In this document: positions 1 to 9,693 of the stretch, one piece after another
Numbering within the stretch: position 1 is the stretch's first letter
Layout of the letters: each line of letters starts with the position of its first letter
Source: Thoreauomyces humboldtii
Lineage: Eukaryota > Chytridiomycota > Chytridiomycetes > Spizellomycetales > Powellomycetaceae
NCBI GenBank assembly: GCA_027596035.1
Contig: JADGJA010000359.1
Coordinates: 1-21,519, forward strand
Direction of reading: 5' to 3'
DNA length: 21,519 bases
Made by a program: the position numbers and the translations under genes
Notes under the pieces: generated by a model
What the model was told of the DNA's origin: nothing
Database searches by the model: none
Seen by the model: the letters and a program-made list of their open reading frames with translations, nothing else

Positions 1-45
1 CACCCACCCCGCTCTCCTCCTCCTGTTTCCATCGTCCTCGACTCG

Positions 46-1312
46 ATGGCGCTGGTCTGTCGTTTGGTGTGTCGCGGATGCGGAACGGTCCTCGAAGGTA
101 GAGTAATAAGCTTTCTTTCCACATCACTTCCCTTCCTCCCCCCGACGCCGCCGAGCCTAACCTTGCATCGTTCTATCAGATGACAAGAAGAGCTTCAAGA
201 ACCACTGTCAGAGCGTATGTAAGCAGTGGCTCTCGGACCGAGCGGGTCCTCTCCCAAAGGAGGTCGTAACCCACGAAAGGTGATGCCTCATAACGTTCTT
301 CATGGAAGCCTGTAGCCTCCCTCTGGTTGACTCATCGTTTCGTTTTCTTCATCAGATACGTTGCCGCCCGCTTCGCCTTCTCTTGCGGCATCTGTCCACC
401 AAAGCACTCTGGTCAAGGTCGCTTTGACGGCTGTTTCTTCCACAAGTACGATCAGGCACGGCACGAGTGGAACAAACACAAGACGTACAAGTACTTTGTT
501 CAGGATGGTGCGTTCCTCTTCTCTCGCTTCCACCATGTTGAGCGACGGCCGCGTGGGGAAGTATCGTCAACTTACCAAATTCGATTGCAGAGAACGGCAT
601 GCTCACCCTATCTCCATGGGATCCTCGCGAAGACGACAGCATCGTCCCCCCTGCTCCTCCTCCTCCAAAGGTGAAACCAGCACCCGTCAAGCGGACCCCT
701 TCGACGCGCAAGCGTCGCAAGCGCGATTCGGACGAGGAGGAGGAAGACATGGACGAGACGGACGAAGATGACGACGACGACTACGGAGCACGTCCGACTC
801 CTCGCACGTCCAAGCCTCGCGCAACCAAACGTACCCCTCGCGCAGCTGCAGCCGCTGCAGCCGCCGCGGTCGCCGCCGCCCAGCAGCAACCCCAAGCCAT
901 CATCCACCAGGACCCGCACATGGACATCATCAAGTCGGAAGCTCAACGGATCCTCGACAGCAACCTCGAGCAGGGTCTCCAGGACTTTATGGTGATGGAC
1001 CCGGACGCGCCGGGAGACTCGGAACGGGACGAGGACGACGACGACGATCCCGAGTCTCGACTGCAGGGTGACGGACTCTGGCCCAGCTGGGTCCCTCGAT
1101 GGGTCCCTCGTGGCGAGAACGCGGAATCGTCCTCGTCCGACGACGACGAGGACGAGTACGTCCCTCCTGGATTCCTGGGTGCCTCCGAGGCGACGTTCGA
1201 GGGCGGTCCCATCTCGGCCCTTCCGGCCGCCCCTCCGCCGACGAAGAAGGGCGGTGCGAGGGTCAGGACCGGGAGGAAGCTCGCTGCGAGCAAGAATCCT
1301 AGCCCGGAATAG
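46..1312 (+). CDS. Acidic, probably nuclear protein with N-terminal Cys/His cluster; unknown function
   Basis: Four exons fit one frame: 46-97, 180-279, 356-507 and 591-1312, with GT..AG introns 98-179, 280-355 and 508-590. They give 341 residues. The N-terminal part has a zinc-ligand-like pattern C9-x2-C12-x13-H26-x4-C31, and later cysteines (SCGIC, DGC) follow in exon 3 near a basic, aromatic stretch ending in YKYFVQD. The C-terminal two thirds are low complexity: Lys/Arg-rich, then a run of Asp/Glu at about residues 147-166, a poly-Ala/Gln tract at about 182-199, and two more Ser/Asp/Glu blocks. This suggests a nuclear or chromatin protein, but that is inference and I do not recognise the family. 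No stop occurs in frame upstream of the ATG at 46, so the true start could lie left of the window. CT-rich sequence before the ATG would also suit a 5' UTR. Confidence 0.72.
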
Positions 1313-1459
1313 GGGGAGATTATTTCACATTTCCCACGGACGCTTTCCCCTTTTTTTTCTTCTCGCATTTGGTTTAGTTATTGGATGAATTTTTCCTCAC
1401 TTGGTTCAATTGCATTTGGCTCTTTCATTATCTGCTTGCGGTGGATTCAGGGCCTTGAC

Positions 1460-1540
1460 GCAAGGTGGCAAACTGAACAGCTCGTTTTGCCAAAACGCTG
1501 TTCGATGTCAAAGGCGCCCGGATCGAATCCGGCACTTGGT
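1460..1540 (+). other. Degenerate tRNA-like or hairpin-forming stretch
   Basis: GGATCGAATCC at 1520-1530 differs from the Pol III B-box consensus GGTTCGANTCC by one base and sits in a CCGG/CCGG four-pair stem with a seven-base loop. Upstream, 1475-1503 forms a 12-bp imperfect hairpin (GAACAG..CGTTTT pairing with AAAACG..CTGTTC, with a two-base bulge). The 5' part GCAAGGTGGC resembles the start of a tRNA, but the D-loop GG is missing and the anticodon arm has a three-base instead of a seven-base loop. It is therefore not a functional tRNA. It could be a decayed tRNA, a tRNA-derived SINE fragment, or chance. Confidence 0.2.
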
Positions 1541-1731
1541 TTTCGGCAGAAGTGTGCGGCAAGGTTCGGGACCCAAGACCTCCGACCTATGAAATAGATC
1601 TCACATACCATAGAATGAAAACAATTGGTGATCACTTACTTTCAGCGACCGTATCTTGGTCTTCGCACCCAATGCAAGGTTGATAAATTTCGTCCGTCCA
1701 CCCCGCAGCTGCATGACATGACATCCTATAA

Positions 1732-1748
1732 CCTGCCGAACCGGCAGG
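1732..1748. repeat. Perfect 7-bp inverted repeat (hairpin)
   Basis: CCTGCCG at 1732-1738 and CGGCAGG at 1742-1748 are exact reverse complements separated by three bases. No T-run follows, and no gene end is close enough to call it a terminator. Confidence 0.4.
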
Positions 1749-2087
1749 CCCTTCGAATTATGGGGCCGTTTGAGAGATTCCCTTGATCATCGTCAATGGA
1801 ACGGAGTCCCTATTCTCAAAAGAGTGATCCCGATCCTTATAGAACATGCTGTTTGGAAGGCGAGCTTTGATATGTTCCTGCCTCCGCTCCTTTTTACCCG
1901 TGATATATCTCTACATCAACGCAGATAACAGGCGCGGTCCTCCACCCACCACATCGCACAACCTACCCAGCAAAAGGTTCCCTTCCATTCAAAAGAACAT
2001 GTCCGCGGGGCTCCGTGGAGAATCAAAAGATAGCATACACGGGCTCAACGGACATATAAGACCGGGCTTAGCCGCCGTGAAGGGAAC

Positions 2088-2159
2088 GGCCCAGTGGTTT
2101 AGTGGTATAATACTCGCTTAGGGTGCGAGTGGTCCCGAGTTCGATTCTCGGCTGGGCCC
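2088..2159 (+). tRNA. tRNA-Pro(AGG): tRNA-Pro (anticodon AGG)
   Basis: The sequence folds as a complete cloverleaf. Acceptor GGCCCAG pairs with CTGGGCC, the D arm contains AGTGGTAT, and anticodon stem CTCGC/GCGAG encloses the loop TTAGGGT with anticodon AGG. The T arm is CCGAG-TTCGATT-CTCGG. The body closely resembles eukaryotic cytosolic tRNA-Pro(AGG). There is no intron and no encoded CCA. The internal A box (TGGTTTAGTGG) and B box (GAGTTCGATTC) are intact. AGG is expected to be modified to IGG and read CCU, CCC and CCA codons. Confidence 0.96.
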
Positions 2160-2160
2160 C

Positions 2161-2166
2161 TTTTTT
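2161..2166 (+). terminator. RNA polymerase III T-run terminator
   Basis: Six consecutive T residues begin one base after the discriminator of the tRNA-Pro gene, the usual Pol III termination signal. Confidence 0.85.
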
Positions 2167-2721
2167 GCAGGTTTGAGGCTTCTTTCCTTTTTTCTGGATT
2201 CTTTGAAAAACGCTCGACTTTTTGTGGGTCGAAATCTGGTTGCATCACCTTGTCGTCTATAAGCAATCAGTCTTGGAAGTTGGAACGACGGGCATTCCGA
2301 TGCAGCTATGAATTCTCCAGCGATGGGTGTTTTTGTTTCTTTCATGGCAGTCTCCGGGCCACTGTTGACGAGCGCTCCAAAAATGATCAAGACATCTGTG
2401 ACAAGGAAATACAGAGGTAGCGGTGCTTCTGGTCGGCTTCAGGTCTCCTGTAACGTGTCCCATATATCTGCAACATATATGTATATGCGTGACATAAGGC
2501 GTCCTCGTCGCTCTGGTTTCTTTGATGACCTTGAATCGAGAGGTCGCCAGTTGCATGGCTGTGTGCTCGCTCGCCGGAGTGGGGCTTCCGACAGTCACGC
2601 GTTTTGGTGGAGCCTCTAGCACCAGGCTGCAGCCTCGCATGCCCTGGCGACCTGCATTCCCCGAGGACTCACGGCTTCTACGATCGCCAAGCGAGGAAGA
2701 AGCAGCCAAGGGTTCTTTCAG
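2167..2721. other. Spacer between tRNA-Pro and sideroflexin gene, presumed promoter and 5' UTR
   Basis: The open frames on both strands lack splice support and protein-like composition. I see no gene in it. It should contain the promoter of the downstream sideroflexin gene, but I cannot point to a specific element. Confidence 0.5.
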
Positions 2722-4065
2722 ATGGAGACCACAAAGCTCGGCATGAGGCTCGACCTGGGTACATACCGTCAGTTCTCGCGTGATTAATTCGGCTCACAGG
2801 TTCTAACGAATTCCTGGCTGAAATAGACTCCCCGCGGTATGACCAGTCAACATACTGGGGTCGCCTGCAGCACTTTTCGGCGTTCACGAACCCTCTGTGC
2901 GTCCGGATGATGTTCGCGCTGCTCTGGCTAGATCGTTTCCCAGCAATCACTGACTGGATGGATGATCGCGTTAGAAACTTACTGGCGACCGATGCCCAAC
3001 TGGAGTCCGCGAAGCAGCTGGTCACCGATTACAAGGCCGGCCGTGTAGATGGAGAACCGGAGCAGCTGTGGCAAGCAAAGCAGTGTGCGTTTCCCAAAAG
3101 CATTCACGCGAAAATTGCACATCCGGGGTTTTGCTAATGATGACTGCTTATAGTGGTGGATAGCACTTTCCATCCTGACACCGGGGAGAAGATCCTGCTG
3201 CCGTTCAGGATGGCTTCCTTTGTGCCGACCAACGTGGCAATCGTCGCTGGGATGTTGATGCCGAACCCAACGGTACCGTGTGCGAAAGCGCTGGGGCAGG
3301 ACAACCGGGATTCTGATGCTGGTCGTTGGGGATGCTGCAGATCATTGGGATCCTGTTCTGGCAATGGGTGAACCAGAGCGTGAACGTTGCGTTCAACTTC
3401 TTCAACGCCAACAAGACCACTGTGATGGATGTCTCAGAGACGACGAGTAAGTGGATCGCCCCCTTTTCCTACTTTTGGATTCTTGCTTCAAACTGAGAAT
3501 GGTTCCCTCCATCCCCTCAGCCGCCTACGCAACGGCAGTGGCCGCATCATGCACCATCGCCGTAACCCTCAACGAATCGGTCAAGCGCGCAAAGAACCTG
3601 AAACCCTCCACACAAGCCATTCTGGCGCGAGCCGTCCCATTCGCAGCCGTCGCGACAGCGGGAACCTTGAACGTGATCCTCATGCGACAGAAGGAACTGA
3701 CGGACGGGATCGACGTCATGGACGACCAAGGGAAGTCTGTAGGAAAGAGCACCGCTGCGGGCAGGAACGCCATCGGACAGGTCGCCATCTCCCGCGTCGC
3801 CACCGCTTTCCCCATCGTGTTCGTGCCGAGCTTGATCATGGCGAGGGTGGACAGGACCGCTTTCATCAGGGGAAACCCGAGGTGGAGGGGACCCATCAAC
3901 CTAGGGGTCATCACGGCTTCGTTGTTGGCGGCACTCCCGATGGCTGTAGCTCTGTTCCCCCAGAAGGCGAGCATGAAGGTCGAGGACTTGGAGAGCAAGT
4001 TCCACGGGATCAAGGGTTCGGACGGGCGACCGCTCGAGCGCGTCTATTTCAACAGGGGCCTGTGA
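2722..4065 (+). CDS. FSF1: Sideroflexin (mitochondrial tricarboxylate/serine carrier family)
   Basis: Six exons join into 328 residues, the normal length for the family: 2722-2758, 2827-2896, 2975-3084, 3154-3272, 3341-3446 and 3521-4065. The N-terminal block RYDQSTYWGR, then TDAQLESAKQLVTDYKAG, the hallmark HPDTGE near residue 79, LPFRM, FWQWVNQSVNV and the C-terminal RVYFNRGL all match sideroflexins in order. Family knowledge: multi-pass inner mitochondrial membrane proteins; animal SFXN1 carries serine for one-carbon metabolism, and the fungal homolog is Fsf1. Sideroflexins have no cleaved presequence, which fits the start at 2722. An apparent frame break near 3273-3340 is resolved by a 68-nt intron with a CTGAT branch point, so this is not a broken gene. 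The neighbouring SNARE gene is convergent, with only about 150 bp between stops. Confidence 0.95.
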
Positions 4066-4215
4066 GAGAAGCAGGATTCTGGGGAACCTCGTAGAGTAGA
4101 GTTGGCCCGCCCCCCAGTTGAGAAATGTCTTCACGGATGGAGGACATTCGAGGAATCGGATTTTGGAGACGTGGGGAAAGAAACTATGTAAGGTGGGGAC
4201 AGGATATGTAGAATT

Positions 4216-5337
4216 TCATAGCGATGCTGCAGCAGTGGTCGTCGCATGCACAACCGAGATTCCAGAGCTCGAGACTGAGGAGATTCGGAGCGTCAGTCAA
4301 TCCGATAGAACAGAAACACGCACGAAACCTACCGTTGATGATGCCCTTGGTCTTCAGTACGTAGAGTACGACGCAGGCAATCACGAGTACGACAATCAAA
4401 AGGATGAAGATGATGAAGATCTTGTCCGTTGCCATCCGCCTAGAATAATCTCAAGGTGTTGAGATATTTGCCCACTGAGCATCACTACGCACAACCCTTT
4501 TACTTACCGCACAAAAACTCGCACCTGCTTCTCTGCCCGTTTGAGGTTGTTGTCGATCGTCTCGAGGTCTTCCTGCACTTTGGTCATCTGCTGGCCCTGC
4601 TTCAAGACCTCATCCTTGACAGCTAATCCCATCTAAGGGAGCCACAGGGGAGCTGTCAGATAATGGCCCAAGTCCGAGTAAGTGCGCCTTTGTGCTCTTT
4701 ACTTCGAGTGTCTCCTCGACCATCCGCTTCGCCCGTGTTGTGGACTGCTGCGTCTGCTCCTGTATTTGCATCGCCTGACCCGTTATCTCCTTCGTTGTCA
4801 GTTCCTCCGCTGCAGGATCGAGCAGTTAGTTATCCCTTGAGGACCACTTCTGACACAAGAACCCACTTTTTCTCTTCCCGGCCCCTTCGTCCCTTTCGGC
4901 ACTCGTCTCGGCCCACTCCACGTCCTGCACCAGTTTGGCGATTCGGGTCTCATAACTCCTAGCTCTATTCTCCCACTCCCCCTGCTTCGCGCCAGACAGC
5001 TCCCGAGTCTCCACCACGATGGAGCGATGGATCTTCTTTGCTCTCGCTAATCGATTCTTTAGATAGCTGCATTTCTGGGTTTGGTTTTAGGTATCAGAGC
5101 TGAGGAGAAGTTTAATGGAACTGGCTCCTGATTTCTCGCACCTCTATCTTTTCCTGACCCCGTAAACGACTAACTTCTCCGTCGAGGATTCCTTCCACCT
5201 GTTGGAGCACCTCAGTCATTTCCTCATCGTAGTCGTCGAGTTCTGGACAAAGTTGCTGACAGTCAGCGCTCTTTGGAGGATATTGCTCGTCAACGGGCGA
5301 CGCCACCCGTCAGCTAGCATATCGTCCTACCGGTCAT
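4216..5337 (-). CDS. Tail-anchored Qb-type SNARE, NPSN/Vti1-like
   Basis: Seven minus-strand exons join to 237 residues: 5337-5331, 5242-5142, 5074-4867, 4809-4703, 4632-4508, 4439-4333 and 4274-4216. The start is MTELDDYDEEM, followed by a helical N-terminal domain. A SNARE heptad segment runs through about residues 110-180; Q153 in KQGQQM aligns with the central zero-layer glutamine. A basic RRMATDK precedes one membrane helix at about 190-211 (IFIIFILLIVVLVIACVVLY), then a short tail. ATDK before the anchor and RAKRMVEETLE before the motif resemble plant NPSN proteins more than yeast Vti1; this is from memory, not a search. Role: Q-SNARE in membrane fusion on endosomal/Golgi or plasma-membrane routes. 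The last exon rests on splice consensus only; without that intron the tail would read on differently. It is divergent from the recyclin gene. Confidence 0.85.
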
Positions 5338-5708
5338 GGCGCGAATAAATATCTGACGGCGATGCTTTTCCCTGTATCGATGCCTCTCAGAGGTAGCCGA
5401 AGAGGCCGATATGTTTGGGAGCGCACCGCGACCTTTTCCCGACGCTGACGCATCAGAAAGCTTAGCTGTCGACGTTCTCAAGTCTCACTTGGCGCCATCT
5501 TCCCAAACGACGACTTGGCAATTACAGTACAAGAACTGCAACACATACTCTCATCAACGCAGGGTCAAGACGGCGAGAGACGTGAGCTAGATATAATTTC
5601 TATTGTGCTGTCTTTGATATCTGCTAGTCAAAAGCAAGAGCCTTCCCGACCCTCACTCCATTACCTCGTTTCGGTCGCCGCTTGCTCTCCACACACGAAA
5701 TCACCAAG
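5338..5708. promoter_or_regulatory. Shared divergent promoter region of SNARE and recyclin genes
   Basis: Only 371 bp separate the two start codons, so both promoters must lie here. An AT-rich patch TAGATATAATTTC near 5589-5601 is a possible core element for the plus-strand gene. The stretch just before 5709 is CT-rich, as in many fungal 5' UTRs. Two overlapping plus-strand reading frames in it are listed separately. Confidence 0.6.
5411..5590 (+). other. Upstream open reading frame (59 codons) before the recyclin gene
   Basis: An ATG at 5411 opens 59 codons (starting MFGSAPRPFPDADASES) and closes with TAG at 5588-5590, 118 nt before the recyclin ATG. A second frame across 5515-5700 also reads protein-like (DDLAITVQELQHILSS). 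If the recyclin transcript begins upstream of 5411, this is a uORF that could limit translation. It could instead be an unresolved small gene, or chance. No homolog is recognised. Confidence 0.3.
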
Positions 5709-8700
5709 ATGATGCTTCGAAAAGCAAAGGAACCTCCCGCTCCGGCCGTTGTCCTACCGCCAAAGACCATCGCCTCCCTTCCTCCAGACCTCGTCATCCG
5801 CGCGTTCGCTTTCCTCCCAGTCTACGACCTATCCACCGTGGCGCGCGTGTCGCGACGCTTCAAGATCCTGGTCTACAATGACGACGTGTACGAAGGCAAG
5901 CTGAAGGCGCTGGAGATTGCGCCGACGGGAGAGGAGTCCGCGCAACATCCCGTGTCGGCTGGCGGACCGGGAGGAGAGGAAGGGGAACCGGGGTCGTCCA
6001 CTTCTGCGTCGGGGTTGGTGGACATGCTTTCGACGCGTCTGAGGCAGATGCCGGGAGGGCATATGCTGCCTGGGAGTACCAAGTACCTAGAGACGGGGAC
6101 GCTGTGGAGCTCGCTGGTGGACACGGAGGAAGCTGTCACGACGCCTGCTGGGAAGGAGCCAGGTCTTGCGGGGGTGACGGAGACAGCGGAAGAAGAGGCT
6201 GCAGCGCAACCGTCTGTCGCATCGGTCCCGGAGCAGGCTCCTGAGGGCGAGATGGATATCGGTCTGGAGGGACCCATCGAGGCAGAGGACGATCCGGCCC
6301 CGGAAACGACGAAAGTGGAGCCCGAACCGGGTAGCGTGGAAGCTGCATCAGAGCCGCAGCAATCTATCACTTCCGCCCTACCGAGCGGGAAGATCACGAT
6401 CGGTCAGGGAGGACTCAAAGGCTCCGAGAAAAAGGAGGGGGTGGTTCGCGTGGGCTCCTTCCGAAGGCAGACCTCTGGTCTTTTCAGCTCTTCGGGGCAA
6501 ACGGGCCGTGAACTTTTTAAGCAGATGTTCACGCAACTTTGCCCTTACTACCTCGACTTTCGAAAGCGGCAGAAGGACTCGAAGGTCTTCAAAGACTTCA
6601 AGGACCTCAGCCAGGTCGCGCTGGTCCTTCGAAAGCTGAAGCTCTTTTCGGAGGCTCACTTGATTCCGGATTGCGACGACATTCACTTTGCCGTCGAGAC
6701 TACGATCGAGTGGTTCGAGTCGATGCTCCTCGGCCAGTTTGAACGTGCTTACGACGGGAACAACATCAAGGAGATGCGGCGGAACGCCTCTGCGGCGTAC
6801 AACCTCAATGGAGGAGGGGCTGTAGTCCAGCTCTTCATATCGAAGAATCCGATATTCTTTGACTCGACCTACAATCCGTCTCTCGTCGCTGAAAAGCTCC
6901 CTGCCGCAGGGGGCGCAGCGGTCGGATACACCCTCGCAGACGATTTCGCAAAGTTCTCAGATCACACGTTGAACAACTGCCGAACGCAAGCTCGCGTCAT
7001 CGCGCAAGTGTTTCCACCCGAGAGTGACGCCTTGACAGCCTTTGTCAACAAAGTGTTTGAAGACTCTGTCGCTGAATATCTCAGTGCGGTTCTCGCGGCT
7101 GCCAAGGAACGTGAGGGTCTTGCCATCTACCTGCATACACTTGCGACAGGTATCCACTGCTGCATGCAGTTCGCAGAGTACATCTCCAACAACGACGCGC
7201 GGGTCGCGGTCCATACTGAGAGACTGAAGGCGGTCGTCATCAACATTTGCAAACCGTACACCAAAGGGTACATGAAGCAGGAACTCGAGCACATGTCTGG
7301 CAAGTTTGAACAGGAGTTGACGAAGTGGGCGAAAAGGGTAAGGGACCTTGACTTTACGATGCATATCCAGCTTCCGGACCGGTTTCGTTAACTTGTTGTA
7401 TAATGTTTACAGAATCAAAAGGGTGACGGGAAAGGGAAAGGCAAACCTGCCGCCGCAGGCTTCATCGGCGACCAGGACAAGGCGCTCGCGCACAAGCGTC
7501 AGGTTATGCAGACCATGAAGTCCATCATGTTCGCGCCGGTCGCTCTCGGCAAACTCGTTATCAGTTTTCCTTCGGCCTCCTCCTCCAACAAGGTCAAGCC
7601 GCACCTAGAGTCCCTCCTGCAGAATGCGGAACCTGTTACGCAACTACCGGTCACCCAGAGTGACAACGTCACATATCACCTCGACGATGACAACTCGCTC
7701 AACGGCCTGGTCTCGTTGGAGCTGTGTTTGCATCTCATGCATACGAACAAGGAGGCGTTGGGGCGAGTCTTGGTGGTCACTTCGGCGACGGATCAATCCG
7801 CAATGTGAGTTTCTGATTAGTGTAAAAGCTGGTAATCTGCTCGCTTTTCTTACTAATTTTCTTGCGCTTTCAGTCGACATAATGTCGAGTTAGTCTTCTG
7901 CCGACTCATCGCCGTGATCGGAGCACGACACATCAAGCCCGCCTTCGACACGGCGATCGCCCGACTCAACAGCGCAAAGCTCTCGGACGCGGCCGACGAA
8001 AAGGCCGTCTCACCCGACTCTCTCCAGTTCTTCGAACTCGTCCACATCGCCGACCTGATCCAGCAGATGGTCGAGGTGTACTACCAGGAAGATGTGAAAT
8101 CGTGGATCGACGAGTCGGACTTCCTCGCCGACATCGTCGTCGACAAGAAGGCCTTCGAAAGGGTCCTCGACGACTGCGTGGCTGCGGGGATGGACAAGGC
8201 GATCCAGGTGCTCGTCAACCAAGTCGACTACATACTGTTGGTGGAACAGAAACCGAAGGATTACAATCCACCCGAGAACGACCTGGTGCTGGACTTCAAG
8301 CCGACTGTCGCTTGCGTGAGAGTCATCGAGTGTCTCAATTCGCATGCGAAGATCTTGTACGGGGTGGCTGAGAAGCACACCATGGAGGTGTTCTTCGGGG
8401 AGGTCGGAGTACGGATATTCAAGTAGGTTGAGTCATCATCTCATCCTTCATCATCTCATCCTGAGACACAAGAACAAAAACTCACTAAGCTTCTCGCATC
8501 TTCTTTCCTTCCCCCCTTCCCCTTTTCCAGCGTGATCTGCAAGAACATCAAACGACAGCAAATCTCCCAACAAGGGGCCATGCAGCTCATCCTCGACATG
8601 AACACCTTCTACTCCTGGTCCTGCACACTCCGAGTATCGTCCGTGAAGAAGATGTTCGAGGTCCTCAAGGAGCTGGGCAACCTGTTCCTGGCCGACGGAG

Positions 8701-8846
8701 GAGACGAGCTCAGGAAGCTCGTGCACGATCTGCCCCGTTATCAAGGTCAGCTTCGCATCGAGGAACTGTACGAGCTTCTTGCCGCTAGGACGGACTACAA
8801 GAGGATCCAAAAGTACATGGAGAGCAAGGAGTGCATCGTCATGTGA
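5709..8846 (+). CDS. RCY1: Recyclin-type F-box protein with Sec10-like domain and CaaX box
   Basis: Four exons, 5709-7337, 7413-7804, 7874-8422 and 8531-8846, encode 961 residues. An F-box lies at about residues 21-62 (IASLPPDLVIRAFAFLP, then LSTVARVSRRFK). Residues about 75-260 are a low-complexity acidic, Ser/Pro-rich insert. From about 265 to the end the sequence is Sec10-like helical repeat. The last four residues, CIVM, form a CaaX prenylation box, as in yeast Rcy1. Known role of the family: F-box/Skp1-linked factor for recycling endocytosed cargo such as the SNARE Snc1 from endosomes to the plasma membrane; fission yeast Pof6 is related. Two adjacent ATGs (5709, 5712) are possible starts. 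The length is a little above the yeast protein (about 840) because of the insert. Confidence 0.93.
8433..8462 (+). repeat. Perfect 2 x 15-bp tandem repeat in recyclin intron 3
   Basis: TCATCATCTCATCCT occurs twice head to tail inside the 108-nt third intron (8423-8530), upstream of a very pyrimidine-rich acceptor. It explains why this intron is longer than its neighbours. Confidence 0.8.
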
Positions 8847-8849
8847 TGA

Positions 8850-9250
8850 AGGGGACTTTTCATCGCCCCAGAGATTTCTGTATATTTTTTTGACCAATGG
8901 AAGGTGTATTTTTACACAACCGCTCCCGGGGAGCCGTGTTTGGTGAGTGCCAGGTCGACTCCCGACGACCTCTGCCCGAAACTCGCAGAGACGTTCGGGA
9001 ATCTCCGTGAAGATATGTTGGAAATTCGTTGCATAGATCGTTCCCGAAGTCATCAAGCCGGGCATTTCCAATTGTCCCACCAAAACTTCTAACAGCGCCA
9101 CAGGATTAGACGCTGCTAGTATATGTAAGAGGTTGTTTATGTTCCACGCCAGAACATAGGAACACAGGCTGGAAAACGCCATATAATAGTGTTCCTGAAA
9201 ATGGGCGCGGGTGAGGAAGGAAAGGAAGTGAATGGGTACAGCAAACCTTC
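8850..9250 (-). other. Possible small minus-strand gene, structure unresolved
   Basis: A minus-strand frame is open over 8847-9182 without a stop and runs on antisense to the recyclin gene. Its residues look protein-like (NNLLHILAASNPVALLEVLV; MPGLMTSGTIYATNF). A 52-nt candidate intron (9246-9195, GT..TTTTCAG with a pyrimidine tract) would join it to an upstream segment reading SDRGIVELCRLPIFMK. A TATAAATT lies farther upstream at 9693-9686 on the same strand. Against it: the donor GTTTGC is weak, no stop codon is found before the recyclin exon, and I could not build a clean first exon. No family is recognised. Confidence 0.28.
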
Positions 9251-9685
9251 ATGAAGATGGGAAGACGACAGAGCTCAACGATGCCGCGGTCGCTCGCTAC
9301 TCGAGAAGATCAACAAGATGAGGACCGTCTATGCGCGAGCGAGCGCGGCTGGAAGAGGTGAGATGATCGAAAAGTCTAGGAACGGAAGCGATCGATCTTT
9401 TTCATAGAAAGAAGAGCGAGGTCAGAACGAGTGGACCATGTTACCGTGACGGAATGCGGAGCGATGATCGATGGGGCGGTTTGTTGCGAAGCGTCAGCAC
9501 ATGATAGTAGTTGTCGTCAATGGACATTCAGGCAATGTAGATAAATGTATAACCATCCTCCGCTTCTCCACATCCCACCCCTTCGTTAACGGGAACCAGG
9601 TGAGAAAGAGCAGCAAGCTTACCTGTTACGGAAAGGAATGGCGACGTTTGCGGGTTGCTGCGAGAAACAGAAAGAAAACGCCCGG

Positions 9686-9693
9686 AATTTATA
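9686..9693 (-). promoter_or_regulatory. TATA-like box on the minus strand
   Basis: TATAAATT reads on the minus strand about 55 bp beyond the end of the cyclin gene. A short C/T-rich stretch and a good donor-like GTAAGC (from 9622 downwards) follow. It could drive the putative minus-strand gene; otherwise it is a chance AT-rich word. Confidence 0.3.

Larger units (their letters stand above)
1313..2087. other. Intergenic region with hairpins, no convincing gene
   Basis: No frame here has both length and splice support. Two structured spots are described separately: a degenerate tRNA-like stretch around 1460-1540 and a perfect 7-bp hairpin at 1732-1748. The rest probably holds the 3' UTR of the upstream gene and the upstream flank of the tRNA gene. 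Confidence 0.6.

Noticed and set aside
2118..2390. Minus-strand 90-codon frame over the tRNA gene
   Set aside because: Its end is the antisense of tRNA-Pro, and the remainder has no motif or splice support.
3273..3340. Apparent frameshift in the sideroflexin gene
   Set aside because: Removing a 68-nt GT..AG intron with a CTGAT branch site restores an uninterrupted family alignment (NPT joined to IIGILFWQWVNQS).
3429..4094. 221-codon plus-strand frame overlapping sideroflexin
   Set aside because: It is another frame of the large sideroflexin exon, Arg/Gly-rich and without family similarity.
8451..8846. Minus-strand frame antisense to the last recyclin exon
   Set aside because: This part is a shadow of the strongly biased codons of the real plus-strand exon. 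Only the portion beyond 8846 was kept as a question.
9536..9543. Additional TGTAGATA word
   Set aside because: It is a single isolated copy with no supported plus-strand transcript, so it is consistent with background frequency.
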